Counted from the stretch's first letter, positions 44,076-55,872 are shown. The stretch: DNA of 64,000 nt from Corbicula japonica (GCA_038501625.1 JAZAYU010000220.1:248001-312000); one strand, 5' to 3'. Numbers and translations are program-made. Notes: a model not told the origin generated them from the sequence alone.

Positions 44076-45110
44076 ACATTTTATTATGTTTCCTGTGCAT
44101 TAGTGGGTGGGGTAATATAACACATGTTTTCTTTCAAATAAGCAAGAGATTTTAATAAAATTATGGTTGAATCTCTAAAAAAAGTATTTAACTTAACTGA
44201 TGTTTTTTTTGCATATATTGCTATTACTAAATGAGGGCTGTAGTGATATATTCCAAGAAAATTAGTTATTAATAATATGTTTCTTCTTTAACACAGTTTT
44301 AAAGCCTGAAGGTGTTGTGAACTTGTGAATGGTGTTCTTCAGGGACAACATGTATAACATCATTAACATGTATATAATTATTAATTTCTAATGTCAACTA
44401 TATGAAAATGTTTACAATCTTAAAAAATCAAAATCACAGAAAACTTTAAAATATCTAATTTGTGTGGAGTGCTGAAGTTTTATTTGGAAATTATCAGCCT
44501 CTAGTTTCAACATACTTTTTCATATCAATTTTATAAACTAAATACCTTTGATTAAATACATTATTTTTTGTAATAATCATTTGTATAAGCTTGTTTTTCA
44601 TTTATAGTTATATTTAATACAAAACAGATAATACTAAGAATGCTCCAGATAACAAAATAATTTTATTGTACATTTTAAACTGGTGAGTGGGGTAATTTTA
44701 TAGGCATTTTCCTCTATTTGTCAAGTACCTGACCTTTTTTTTAAATTTCAAACCATGAATATTTTAATACAGTATTATGCAAACCTTCAGAAATAATGCC
44801 TTTGGTGGTGAAAATCACCATTTAGAAGAACAAAACCTCATCAATAGGACAATTTTCTTAAAAAATGACAATTTTGGAAAGAACTGTCAATATTTTTCTT
44901 AAATGGTCGGTGACCCCATATTTTTTGGTGTAATTGTGAAGATTGATATATAAACATGGCTATCATCATAGTTTAAGAAAAATATTCTTATAAGTCAAAA
45001 TGTGTGCTACAGATGTGTTGTTTAATGTGTCTGTAAACCGATTCGGTAAAAACTTGCAACAACTGCTAGCAGAACAGCCTCTAAAAATGATTCATCAAAC
45101 ACCACCCTTT
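44076..45110. other. AT-rich intron, no gene seen
   Basis: No exon, RNA or repeat was recognised on either strand. Confidence 0.4.
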
Positions 45111-45114
45111 TATT

Positions 45115-46930
45115 TTTATCCCCCGCCGATGAAATTGGGAGGGGGATATTGTTTTGGCGTTGTCCGTCATTTAACACAGAGTTATGGCCCTTTGATAACT
45201 TATGCATTATGTATATAGGGCAGTATTCGTTTCCGAGCTATTTCTCTGCAACCACTGGATGGATTTCAACGAATCTTTCTGAGAACCATCAATACCAAGA
45301 GGAGATGCGCATATCGTTGTCTTGTTCCAGTCAGACCATTTAACACAGAGTTATTGCCGTTTGATAACTTATGCATTATGCATATAGAGCAGTGTTCGTT
45401 TCCGCGCTATTTCTCTGCAACTACTGAATGGATTTCAATGAAACTTGCTGAAAACCATCTATACAAAGAGGAGTTGCGCATATCTTTGTCTTGTTTCGGT
45501 CAGACCATTTAACACAGATTTATTGCCCTTCATTAACTTATGCATTATGCATATAGAGCAGGTTTTTGTTCCGCGCTATTTCTCTGTAACTAGCGGATGG
45601 GTTTCAATGAAACTTGCTGAAAACTATCTATACCAAGAGGAGATGCGCATATCATTGTCTTGTTTCGGTCAGATCATTTAACACAGAGTTATTGCCCTTT
45701 GATTACTTATGCATTATGCATATAGAGCAGTATTTGTTTCCGCGCTATTTCTCAGTAACAAGCGGATGGGTTTCAAAGAATCTTTCTGAGAACCATTAAT
45801 ACCAAGAGGAGATGCGCATATTGTCGTTTTGTTCCAGTCAGACTGTTGAACACAGAGTTATGGCCCTTTGATAACTTATGCATTATGCATATATAGCAGT
45901 ATTCATTTCCATGCTATTGCTCTGCAACTACTGAATGGATTTCAATGAAACTTTCTGGAAAACATCAATACCAAGAAGAGATGCGCATGTCATGGTCTTG
46001 TTCCAGTCAGACTGTTTAACACAGAGTTATTGCCCTTTGATAACTTATGCATTATGCATATATAGCAGTATTTATTTCCGCGCTATTTCTCTGCAACTTT
46101 TGGATGGATTTCAATGAAACTTTCTTGAAACCATCTATACCAAGAGGAAATGTGCATATCATCCTGTTGTTCCTGTCAGACTATTTAACACAGTTATGGC
46201 CCTTTGATAACTTATGCATTATGCATATTATAGAACAGTATTCTTTTCCTCTATTTCTCTGCAACTACTGGATGGATTTCAATTAATCTTTCTGAGAACC
46301 ATCAATACCAAGAAGAGATGTGTATATTGTTGTCTTGTTCCAGTAAGACTGTTTAACACAGAGTTATTGCCCTTTGATGACTTATGCATAATAGAGCCGT
46401 ATTTGTTTCCGCTTTATTTCTTTTCAACTTCTCGATGGATTGATATGAAACTTTCTGGGAAACATCAATACTGAGACGAGATGCCCATTTTGTCATCTTG
46501 TTCCGGTCAGACTGTTTAACACAGAGTTATTGCTCTTTGATAACTTATACCTTATGCAAATAGAGCAGAATTTGTTTCCACGCTATTTCTCTGCAACTAC
46601 TGGATGGATTTTAATGAAACTTTCTGGGAACCATCAATACCAAGAGGAGACGCACATATTGTCATCTTGATTCAGTCAGATCCTTTAACACAGAGTTATA
46701 GCCCTTTGATAAGTTATGCATTTTGCTTGTAGAGCAGTATTTGTTTCCTTGCTATTTCTCAGCAGGAATCTATGGAAACCATCAATACCAAGACAAGATG
46801 CCCATATTGTTGTCCTGTTCTGGTCTGACCGTTTAACACAGAGTTATGGCCCTTTGATAAGTTATGCACTATGCATATAGAGTAGTATTCGTTTATATGC
46901 TACTTCTATGCAACTTCTGCATAGATTTCT
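45115..46930. repeat. Hairpin-headed tandem array, 169-bp unit, about 10 copies
   Basis: Head CCCCCGCCGATGAAATTGGG ... GGGGG hairpin, then GTTGTCCGTC. TATGCATTATG recurs at 45201, 45370, 45539, 45708, 45877 and 46046, exactly 169 bp apart, then at 46213. Later units decay. Open frames across it are periodic artefacts. Confidence 0.88.
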
Positions 46931-47436
46931 TTTAAATACAGCACTATATTTTTACTACTGCATTCTTCATTTCAACAACTTGAAGACTTTTTGTCTCATT
47001 TTTATATTCTGGTGAGCTGCCCAACCCTTTTCACCATCTGAAGTTTTTTTTTCACCTTTATTGCCATCCATAATTAATATCTAAACAAAGCCCTATGACT
47101 TCAGCTGTTGTGTTAGTAATAACCAGTACTCGGCACGGGATATAAATTCAACGAATTTGCTTGTTGCGAGTTTAAAACTTTGCAAAGTTTCTGAGGGTAT
47201 GTTGATAAAAGCACGGTGACCCCTACATCTTTTACTTGATTTTTGCTAGTTAATGAATAGACTAACTCCTGATAAAATATCTAGAAAAGTTAAATTACTT
47301 AAGCAAACCAGGCGAACATCCTTAACATTACTGCTTAAACTCTCAAATGTGGTGTCCAGCTTTTAGGAAAGCTAATTTTTACAAGTTCTTCCATGGGACA
47401 TAATCTGTGTTTTTGTTTGTTTCAGGGTGGTTTCAG
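46931..47436. other. Intron, no gene seen
   Basis: Nothing recognised before the acceptor at 47436. Confidence 0.4.
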
Positions 47437-47544
47437 CCAATTACCTACAGTTTGGTAGAAGATGACAATGCACCTGTATTGTTTAGAATTGATCCCACCT
47501 TGTGTCAACCAATGATCTTCTTGCTGACTCACAGTGTATATAGA
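47437..47544 (+). CDS. Cadherin B exon, intact
   Basis: Acceptor GGTTTCAG, donor GTAAGA, exactly 36 codons. Reads PITYSLVEDDNAPVLFRIDP then LCQPMIFLLTHSVYR. A second acceptor 12 bp upstream stays in the same frame but would begin mid-codon. Confidence 0.8.
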
Positions 47545-47909
47545 GTAAGAGCATTTTCTGTAACTTTGCATTTCTCTATAGATATTTTCCTTGTTGATGA
47601 ATTCTTAATATACTGGACTGGTTTTCACACGGACTAAAGTGTTGATATTAAAGAGGTGAAAGATATTTTGAGTTGTTAAAATTCTCTCAATTTAATTTAT
47701 TAATAACATCCTGGTGACAGCACCGAATGTTTTGGAGTGAACTGTGAAATTACAAGCTTTGTTCCAGGTTCCACCTTTATTAACATTACATCATAAACAT
47801 TATTACACAAAACATGGTGGGCAATTGTAACATAACGCTGCCTAATGTTGTCTATATTAATCTGTTTTGTCCAACAAGCCTATTGTATTATCGATTATCT
47901 TGCTTTTAG

Positions 47910-48098
47910 TTGCTTGTACAAGCAACTGATGGAGGCTATATCCCATGTGTACAAGACGAGGTACTGACGGTGTATGTTAATGGTAACGAGTTCCCACCAG
48001 TTTGGGTGCCAAAGAACTTGTACCAGGTTACGATCCTCGAGACTCACGATGTTGGTCAACCGGTGTGCACTGTAACAGCTACAGACAACGATAGACAG
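47910..48098 (+). CDS. Cadherin A exon, intact
   Basis: Acceptor GCTTTTAG, donor GTATCA, exactly 63 codons. Reads LLVQATDGGYIPCVQDEVLT, linker VNGNEFPPVW, YQVTILETHDVGQPV, VTATDNDRQ. Strong match to the A pattern. Confidence 0.88.
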
Positions 48099-48449
48099 GT
48101 ATCATCTCGGCTTGACAATTTTGTTTCTTTGCTAATTTATTTTGCTTCTTCTGCCTATATGGACCCAAGTTACCATCTTTCTTAGATTCTTAGATAACCA
48201 TTTTGTGTTTTAATTGTTATGATAACATTGTTGCGCTTGATTTCTTTTCTGGGGAAGACTATATATTACATTTATTTGGAATGTTCTGTTTAGTAATTTG
48301 TACTAAAATCTGTTACAAACTTTTGTCAAGTTAAGTCATGCTAGGGAGCTGGTCCGTAATGGGGACATTTTTTATCAATAAATTCTAATGAATTTTTATG
48401 TATGCAGTTATGTTGCACAGTCATTCATGGTATCCTTGATGATAGGCAG

Positions 48450-49553
48450 GCTCCCAACAATGTTGTGACCTACTCCATATCTGCTACATCACTGAATCAC
48501 AACCTGTTCTCAGGGCTTTTCATCAGGAAATTGGGAAGATGCCCTGGCCTTTTAAATTGGGAAATTTATGCGCGATAATTGTTCATTTTGGGAAATTTAT
48601 GCGCGATGATTGTTCATTTTGGGAACACAAAATTTATTGAAATAAGGGGTACTGGAGTACAAATTATTATATAAATAAGCATTTTTAACATTAGTTTAAT
48701 TTTTATAGCACTTTATTTTTTTTAGATTTTCACAATTCTATAGTATTCAGTTCACAAGCTTTAAAGGTCCATGTCTCTTTCCTTGGCATCTTTGAATTTA
48801 TCAACAAGTGATACTGATCTAAATTCACTTATTGATAAATTCAAAGATGCCAAGGAAAGAGTCTTCTGTGGAAAAAACGCCAGACTTGGAGGAAGCAACG
48901 CTAACAGGTACCTCTGTGGTAGAAACGAGTGTGGAACAGTGGCAGACTCTGAGGCAGCAACGTTTGAAATACTAGGGATTTCCTTGGTAGACGTTGCACC
49001 CAATGGATCGAATTTTCGTTTTTTTACTTCCTAGTCAAATAACAACTTTTGGTTTTCGTTACGTTTCAGTAATTTGCAGTAATATTTTCCGTTATGAGAT
49101 TTGTTTTTGCAACCGGAAATAAACACTGATTTATCTCCCCTGAAACGGAATAAAATCCAGACTTTCGGAACGTTTGGCTGAGTAAGAGTCTATCGGAACT
49201 TAACGGATTAGACTGGGTTTGCATATCACGGGTACCGTGCGTTTTTCGGATATAGTACGACAAAAATGTCGATACCAGACAAAGGCTTCTTCCGGAAATA
49301 ACAATGTAAACAAATTGATCGATTTTTAAACTACTCTAGGGGGAATTTCTAAGATTTTGGGAAATCATGTCTTGCAATTTGGGAAGAAACTTTGCCACAA
49401 TTGGGAAAAAACTATATTTTTTCGGATTGGGAAGTGGCCGAATATCGGCCTCTGTTATATAAGGATGAAAAGCCCTGGTTCTATGCTAAACCCACCAACA
49501 GACAGATTTATCTGCGTACCAGCATCGTCGGTGTTTCTGTCACTCAATACAAT
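48450..49553 (+). pseudogene. Cadherin B exon split by a 967-bp transposon
   Basis: Acceptor ATAGGCAG, donor GTTAGT. Exon halves 48450-48510 and 49483-49553 sum to exactly 132 nt (44 codons) once the element and one GTTCT copy are removed. The halves read APNNVVTYSISATSLNHNLF and YAKPTNRQIYLRTSIVGVSV (TQYN at the end), an uninterrupted B half. No other lesion is present, so the insertion looks recent. Confidence 0.85.
48511..49477. mobile_element. 967-bp element inside a coding exon, 5-bp target duplication
   Basis: Ends CAGGGCTTTTCATC / GATGAAAAGCCCTG are perfect complements, flanked by GTTCT (48506-48510 and 49478-49482). The interior has a 30-bp perfect inverted repeat (48775-48804 and 48832-48861) and no full transposase. 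CAGGG-type ends recall hAT elements, but those make 8-bp duplications; superfamily left open. Confidence 0.85.
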
Positions 49554-49830
49554 GTTAGTGGAGCCTGTGTTTCTGGACTGGCAATTTTGAACAATATCAG
49601 ATTATGTTAGTCCTGTTAACATGAAAGATTGGAATGTGCAAGTTCTGATGCTTGTTTGCTATGAGATAAGAGTTGATCCGATTGTCAATGAGAAATTCAT
49701 GATTGACAGTGTTTCTGAGCTGTGATGTTGAAGAAATCGGTTTACACTACATACATTACTAACCTTATTGACTTTGCTGTGAGTAAATTATATGTTTACA
49801 AATTGTTGGAATAGAACTTCTAAGTTTAAG
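49554..49830 (+). other. Short segment after the split exon, unassigned
   Basis: Open stretches such as VQVLMLVCYEIRVDPIV occur but without a convincing acceptor, donor or cadherin pattern. It may hold an eroded A exon. Confidence 0.3.
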
Positions 49831-49836
49831 CTTTTT

Positions 49837-51655
49837 TAGCTCGACTATTCGAAGAATAGGGGAGCTATCCTACTCGCCCCGGTGTCGGCGTCGGCGTCTC
49901 CGTCCGTTAAACAAAATATGCACTTTGGTCCATAACTTGAAAACTACTTATGATATCAACTTGAAACTTGGAATATATATTCACCATCAAATTCTACATC
50001 ATTACCAATAAGACCCATAACTCTGCTTCCAATATTTTTCAAGTTATGCCCCTTTTTCACTTAAATTTTGTGTTAAGGAAAATATGCACTTTGGTCCATA
50101 ACTTATAAACTACTTGAAATATCAACTTGAAACTTGGAATATATATTCACCATCAAATGCTACATCATTACCGACAAAACCCATAACTCTGCTTCCAATA
50201 TTTTTCAAGTTATGCCCCTGTTTTCTTATATTTTGTGTTTAGCAAAATATGCACTTTGCCCATAACTTTAAAACTACTTGAGATATTGCCTTGAAAATTG
50301 AAATATATTTTCACCATCAAAATCTACATCATAAACAACATGACCTGTAACCCTGCTTCCAATATTTTTCAAATTATGCCCCTTTTTCACTTAAATTTTG
50401 TGTTAAGGAAAATATGCACTTTGGTCCATAACTTATAAACTACTAGAGATATCAACTTGAAACTTGGAATATATATTAACCATCAAATTCTTCATCATTA
50501 CTAACAAGACCCATAACTCTATAACTCTGCTACCATTATTTTTAAAGGTTATCCCCCTTTTTCACTTACATTTTGCTTGGCTCATAACTTTGGAACTACT
50601 TGAGATATTGCCTTGAAACTTGAAATCTATATTTGACATCAAAATCTACATCATAACTAACAAGACCCATAACCCTGCTTCCAATATTTTTCAAGTTATG
50701 CCCCTTTTTCACTTAAATTTTGTGTTAAGCAAAATATGCACTTGGCCTATAACTTATAAACTACTTGAGATATTACCTTGAAACTTTGAATTTATATTCA
50801 CCATCAAAATCTATGTCATTATCAAATAGACCCATTACTCTGCTACCAATATTTCTCAAGTTATGCCCCTTTTCACTTATGCAATTCTCTCATAAATTTT
50901 AAACAACTAGAGATATTACTTTGAAACTTGAAATATATATCTGACATCAGTTTCTCAATCATTATCAACAAGACCCATAACTCTACGGGAAATATTTCTG
51001 TAAGTTATGCCCCTTTTGAACTTAGTTTTTGCATTAGCCGAAATATGCGCTTGATCCATAACTTTGAAACAACATTAGATATTAACTTCAAACTTATAAT
51101 ATACATGTATAGTCACTATGATAATCTTTACAATAACCACCAAGACCGAAAACTCTGCTACAATTTTTTTAAAATTTATGTCCTTTTTAAAATAGATTTT
51201 GTTTTCAAGTTTTTATGCACTTGGCCCATAACTTTGAAACTAATACAGATATCAACTTCAAACTTGAAAAACATTTTCACCATCATAATCTAGATCACTT
51301 TCACTTGACCTACTATATGCTTTTCAAAGTAATGCTTTTTTTTTCATTTCAGTTCTTTTTCTGTAACATTACTGAAGTAATTGATATTGAACTTAAAGTA
51401 AATTTCTCCAATCATAAATTACTTACAAGTTTTTTTTAACTCTTTCAAAAATATTTCATAGTTATTCCCCTTTTTAGTTCAATATTTATGGAACATTATG
51501 GAATTATTTCTGTCATTTAAAATTACTTTCTCCCATTCACTTGTTAATACTTTTCCTGATTGCACATGAATGTTTGGCCATAGTTGTTATTGTTTTAATC
51601 TTCAATTTGCATTTGTTTCAAATGATTCGAATAGTCGAGCGCGCTGTCTCCTCGG
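49837..51655. repeat. Inverted-end element with about 166-bp tandem units
   Basis: Left end AGCTCGACTATTCGAAGAAT, right end TTCGAATAGTCGAGC (complementary). GTCTCCGTCCG leads into about 8 units starting AATATGCACTTTGG and ending AAGTTATGCCCC. No ORF. Non-autonomous mobile element with an internal satellite (inference). Confidence 0.8.
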
Positions 51656-51874
51656 ACAGCTCTTGTCAACTTTCTGGTCAAAGTCCTTCTGAAAATTAAA
51701 TTTAATACTGATGCCCAGAAAGGGAGTTCAAGTAACCCCAATGACCCCCATCTGAATACACCCCTGCATTCATATAAGTAAAACACTGATTGAAGTCAGT
51801 TTTGACAATCTATGTTATGGTGTTTATATGGCTGTCACTTCATCTGCAAATCATACTCCTCTTTTGTTTTTCAG

Positions 51875-51967
51875 AAAAGGAAAGTTTACTTTAAGAAGAT
51901 ACTGGGCTTTACAGATCAGAAAGTGAAGACAGTGTTTCCCACATATCTCAGATTCATCCTTTACAGT
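51875..51967 (+). other. Weak exon candidate
   Basis: Acceptor TTTTTCAG, donor GTAAGG. Two frames are open for part of it (KRKVYFKKILGFTDQ; SEDSVSHISQIHPLQ). No family recognised. Confidence 0.25.
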
Positions 51968-51988
51968 AAGGTTTCTTTCAAGTGATTT

Positions 51989-52560
51989 TTTATGCCCCCG
52001 GCATCTAGTGATTGAACCGTCTGTCCGTCCGTACATCCGTCCGGTTAACATTTTTCGGCAAGTTCGTTATTTCTCAATTTCTACAAAGATCATTGCCATG
52101 AAAGTTTGCACACTTACTTAACCATGCACAGGTCATGACCCTTACAAGAAACATAACTTTAGGTACCTTTTTTCTGTGATTATCTCCCTATTTTGTACTT
52201 AGAGAACTAGTTTACCTGTTTTTGCAAGTTGGATATTTCTCAATTTCCACAAAGAGAATTGGCAAGAAAGTTAATAAACTTTCTTTATAGTGTGCAGGTC
52301 ATGACTGGACAAGTTATATAATTCATGCTACCTTATTTTTAGGGTTATCTCCCCTTTTTATACTTAGAAAAATGGTTAACCTGTTTCTGCAAAGAACAGT
52401 AGCATGAAAGTTTACTTACTTACTTAACAGTGCAAAGGTCATGACCCAGACAAGTTACATGACTCTGGCTACCTTACTTCTGGGGTTATCTCCCCATTTT
52501 GTACTTATAGAAATGGTTAACCTGTTTCAGCAAGTTGGATTTTTCTCAATTTCAGTAATG
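51989..52560. repeat. GTCCGTCC-headed tandem repeat, about 150-bp unit
   Basis: ATGCCCCCGGCATCTAG, GTCCGTCCGTACATCC, then about three units with CAATTTC(T/C)ACAAAG and AGGTCATGACC. Confidence 0.65.
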
Positions 52561-52711
52561 CCTCTAATAAATGCCCACCTTCCCAATACTTGTATCATCA
52601 GTGTTTGAATTAATTTCTAGGCATTTATTACATTATATACTGTAAATGTTCCAGTTTTGTCTTGAATAATCTGTACTTTATCATCTTAGATTGTAGGTTA
52701 CATTACTTGAT

Positions 52712-55221
52712 TATGCCCCCGCCATGATATGGCGACGGGCATTAAGAGTTGCTCCTGTCCGTCCGTCCGTCCGTCCGTCCGATATTCTCGTGAACGCAAC
52801 TCCTCCTACACTACTGGTCGGAATTTAATGAAACTTGACCACAATGCTTGGCCTGATATGTAGTTGTGCATGAAGGTGGTGTTTCGCTCTTACATGTTCT
52901 GTTCAGAAGTTATTGCCCTTTGATACTTCCATTTACATTAGTTTTAATAGGAGTATATCTCGTGAACGCAACTCCCCCTACACTACTGGTGGGAATTTAA
53001 TGAAACTTGACCACAATGCTTGGCCTGATATGTTGTTGTGCATAAAGGTGGGGTTTTGCTCTTACATGTTCTGTTCAGAAGTTATGGCCCTTTGATAATT
53101 CCATTTACATTAGTTTTAATAGGAATATATCTTGTGAACGCAACTCCTCCTACACCTCTGCTGGGAATTTGATGAAACTTTACCACAATGCTTGGCCTGA
53201 TATGTTGTTGTGCAAAAAGGTGGGGTTTTGCTCTTACATGTTCTGTTCAGAAGTTATGGCCCTTTGATACTTCCATTTACATTAGTTTTAATAGGAATAT
53301 ATCTTGTTTCTTATATTTTGTGCATTTTGCCCATAACTTAAAAACTACTTGAGATACTGCCTTGAAACTTGAAATATATTTTCACCATCAAAATCTACAT
53401 CATAACCAACAAGACCCATAACCATGCTTCCAATATTTTCAAATTATGCCCCTTTTTCACTTACATTTTGTGTTAAGAAAAATATACACTTTGCCCTTAA
53501 CTTTGTTTGGAATGGAGGGATTTCAAAATTACTTGGCACAAATGTTCACCATAACAAGGCGGTGTGTCGTGACTGTAGGTCCAAGGTCAAGGTCACTGTT
53601 ACTAAAAATAGATAGAATTTTCTTGCAAAATCTTGTCCGCTCTGTAACTTTGTTATTTCTTATTGGATTTTTAAATAACTTGGTATAATTGTTCACCATA
53701 TCAAGACGGTATGTCACATACATGCCCAAGCCTTTAGGTCCAAGGTTAAGGTCACTGTTACTAAAATAGCATTTTCTTGTCAGGGTTGTAACTACATTAG
53801 GAATATAGTAATTTCAAAATAACTTGGCAGAAATGTTCACCATGACACGGTGGTGAGTTGTGTACCATGTCCATGCCTGTAGGTCCAAGGTCAAGGTCAC
53901 TGTTACTAAAAATAGAATTTCCTTGTCCGGGCTATAACTTTGTTTTGAATGGAGGGTTTTCAAAATAACTTGGCACAAATGTTCACCATGACAAGGCGGT
54001 GTGTTGCGTACATTACCCATGCCTGTAAGTCCAAGGTCAAGGTCACTGTTACTAAAAATAGAATTTTCTTGTCCGGGCTGTTACTTTGTTATGAATGGAG
54101 GGATTTCAAAATAACTTGGCACAAATGTTCACCATGACAGGGCGATGTGTCACGTACCATGCCCATGCCTGTAGGTCAAAGGTCAAGGTCAGTGTTACTT
54201 AAAATAGAATTCTCTTGTCCGGGCTGTTACTTTGTTATGAATGGAGGGATTTCAAAATAACTTTGCACAAATGTTCACTATGACAAGGCAGTGTGTCCGC
54301 ACAATACCCAAGCCTGAAGGTCCAAGGTCAAGGTCACTGTTATGAAAAGTATAATTTTCTTGTCCAGGCTGTAACTTCATTATAAATGGAGGGATTTCAA
54401 AATAACTTGACACAAATGTTCACCATGACAGGGCGGTGTATCGCGTACCATGCCCATGCCTGTAGGTCAAGGTCACTGTTACTAAAAATAGAATTCTCTT
54501 GTCTGGGCTGTAACTTTGTTAGGAATAGATTGATTTCAAAATAACTTGACACAAATGTTCATCATGACAAGATGGTGTGTCCCGTACCATGCCCATGCCT
54601 AGGTCCTAGGTCAAGGTCACTGTTACTAAAATAGAATTTCTTGTCAGGGTTGTAACTACATTAGGAATATAGTAATTTCAAAATAACTTGGCAGAAATGT
54701 TCACCATGACAAGTGGTGAGTTGTGTACCATGTCCATGCCTGTAGGTCCAAGGTCAAGGTCACTGTTACTAAAAATAGAATTTCCTTGTCCGGGCTATAA
54801 CTTTGTTTTGAATGGAGGGTTTTCAAAATAACTTGGCACAAATGTTCACCATGACAAGGCGGTGTGTTGCGTACATTACCCATGCCTGTAAGTCCAAGGT
54901 CAAGGTCACAGTTACTAAAACTTGAATTTACTTGTTCGGGCTATAACTTCTTTATGAATGAAGGGATTTCAAAATAACTTGGCACAAATGTTCACTATGA
55001 CATTGCATTGCATTACCACCAACTTCTTCACAGACATTTCCGTAATGAGAAGACAACAGTGCCACAAATACAAATAATTTACTTGATCATCAAGTTTATG
55101 CATATTCTTATAATTACTCGAACATCACTGTCTTTGAAATGCTATTATTCCCATCATTGCACTTTAGTATCTGGAAACGATGCATAGCGGGGGCATCCGT
55201 GTCCTATGGACACATTTCTAG
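52712..55221. repeat. Chimeric array built from three tandem-repeat families
   Basis: 52712-53306 is the 172-bp family (as 43551). 53306-53505 is one unit of the 166-bp family (as 49837). 53506-55221 is the AGGTCA family, its last part matching 1-740. Joins are abrupt, with one head hairpin at 52712 and one tail ACACATTTCTAG at 55221. About eleven GGTCAAGGTCA-like sites lie in 53579-54910. Confidence 0.8.
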
Positions 55222-55872
55222 TATTCATGTTAAATTCTTTTCATACACAGGTTCTTGCACCAGAAAGTTGTTTCCATTATTTAGAACAAACTTATTTTAG
55301 TTGCTGTCATTATAAATTTGTATCATGACAAACTTCGCTACCGGGGGCATATGTGTTTACCGAACACAGCTTCTTGTTTAGAAAGTGTAGGTAAATATTC
55401 ATAGACTTTTCGCCAAAGGTAAAAAACTGAGAATGGAAACCATACTCACATCTCGAACTTCACATCTCCAGTCTCAGTTTTATAACATTGGGACCAGCAA
55501 ATGCTCGCAAGGGACACTACTCATGTATGGAAAAGTAAGTCAAGTAAACCAGGGTTATCCTGAATTATGAGATGTATTCATTGTTTTCAGTGTTTTGCCT
55601 ACATACAGAGACAAGAAAATTATGAGTAAATGTTAGTTCTTCACTGCAATTTTGTGAGGTTGGCACATCCACAAAATGTCATGCGATCTTTGTATTAAAT
55701 CCCTTTTTCTAATCTGTTCAGTCAAGTTGTAGGAAATAAATAATGATTCTGCTCAGCTTTAACAGTAACCATAGAATATATTCTTTGAATTCATAAATAT
55801 TTATGGAGTACTAAAATTGTAGATTCTGTAATTGACTGTTTTATAGATGTGCTCACTATGTTGTTCTGCCAG
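55222..55872. other. Spacer with CCAAT-hairpin fragment
   Basis: A degraded hairpin repeat lies at 55420-55500 (GAGAATGGAAACCATACTC). Nothing else recognised. Confidence 0.45.

Noticed and set aside
45000..46474. Series of overlapping 60-90 codon ORFs
   Set aside because: They recur with the 169-bp period and shift frame between units; satellite artefacts, not genes.
48511..49477. The split in the exon as a normal intron
   Set aside because: Ends are CA...TG with inverted repeats and a 5-bp duplication; removing it with one duplication copy is what restores the frame.
51875..51967. Cadherin cytoplasmic-tail exon
   Set aside because: Splice signals are good but no frame has a recognisable motif; kept only as a weak candidate.
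53424..54883. Repeated ORFs on both strands (for example starting MGNVRNTPPCHGEHLCQ)
   Set aside because: Identical ORFs recur at 53814 and 54701 because the AGGTCA repeat units are copied; no gene-like context.
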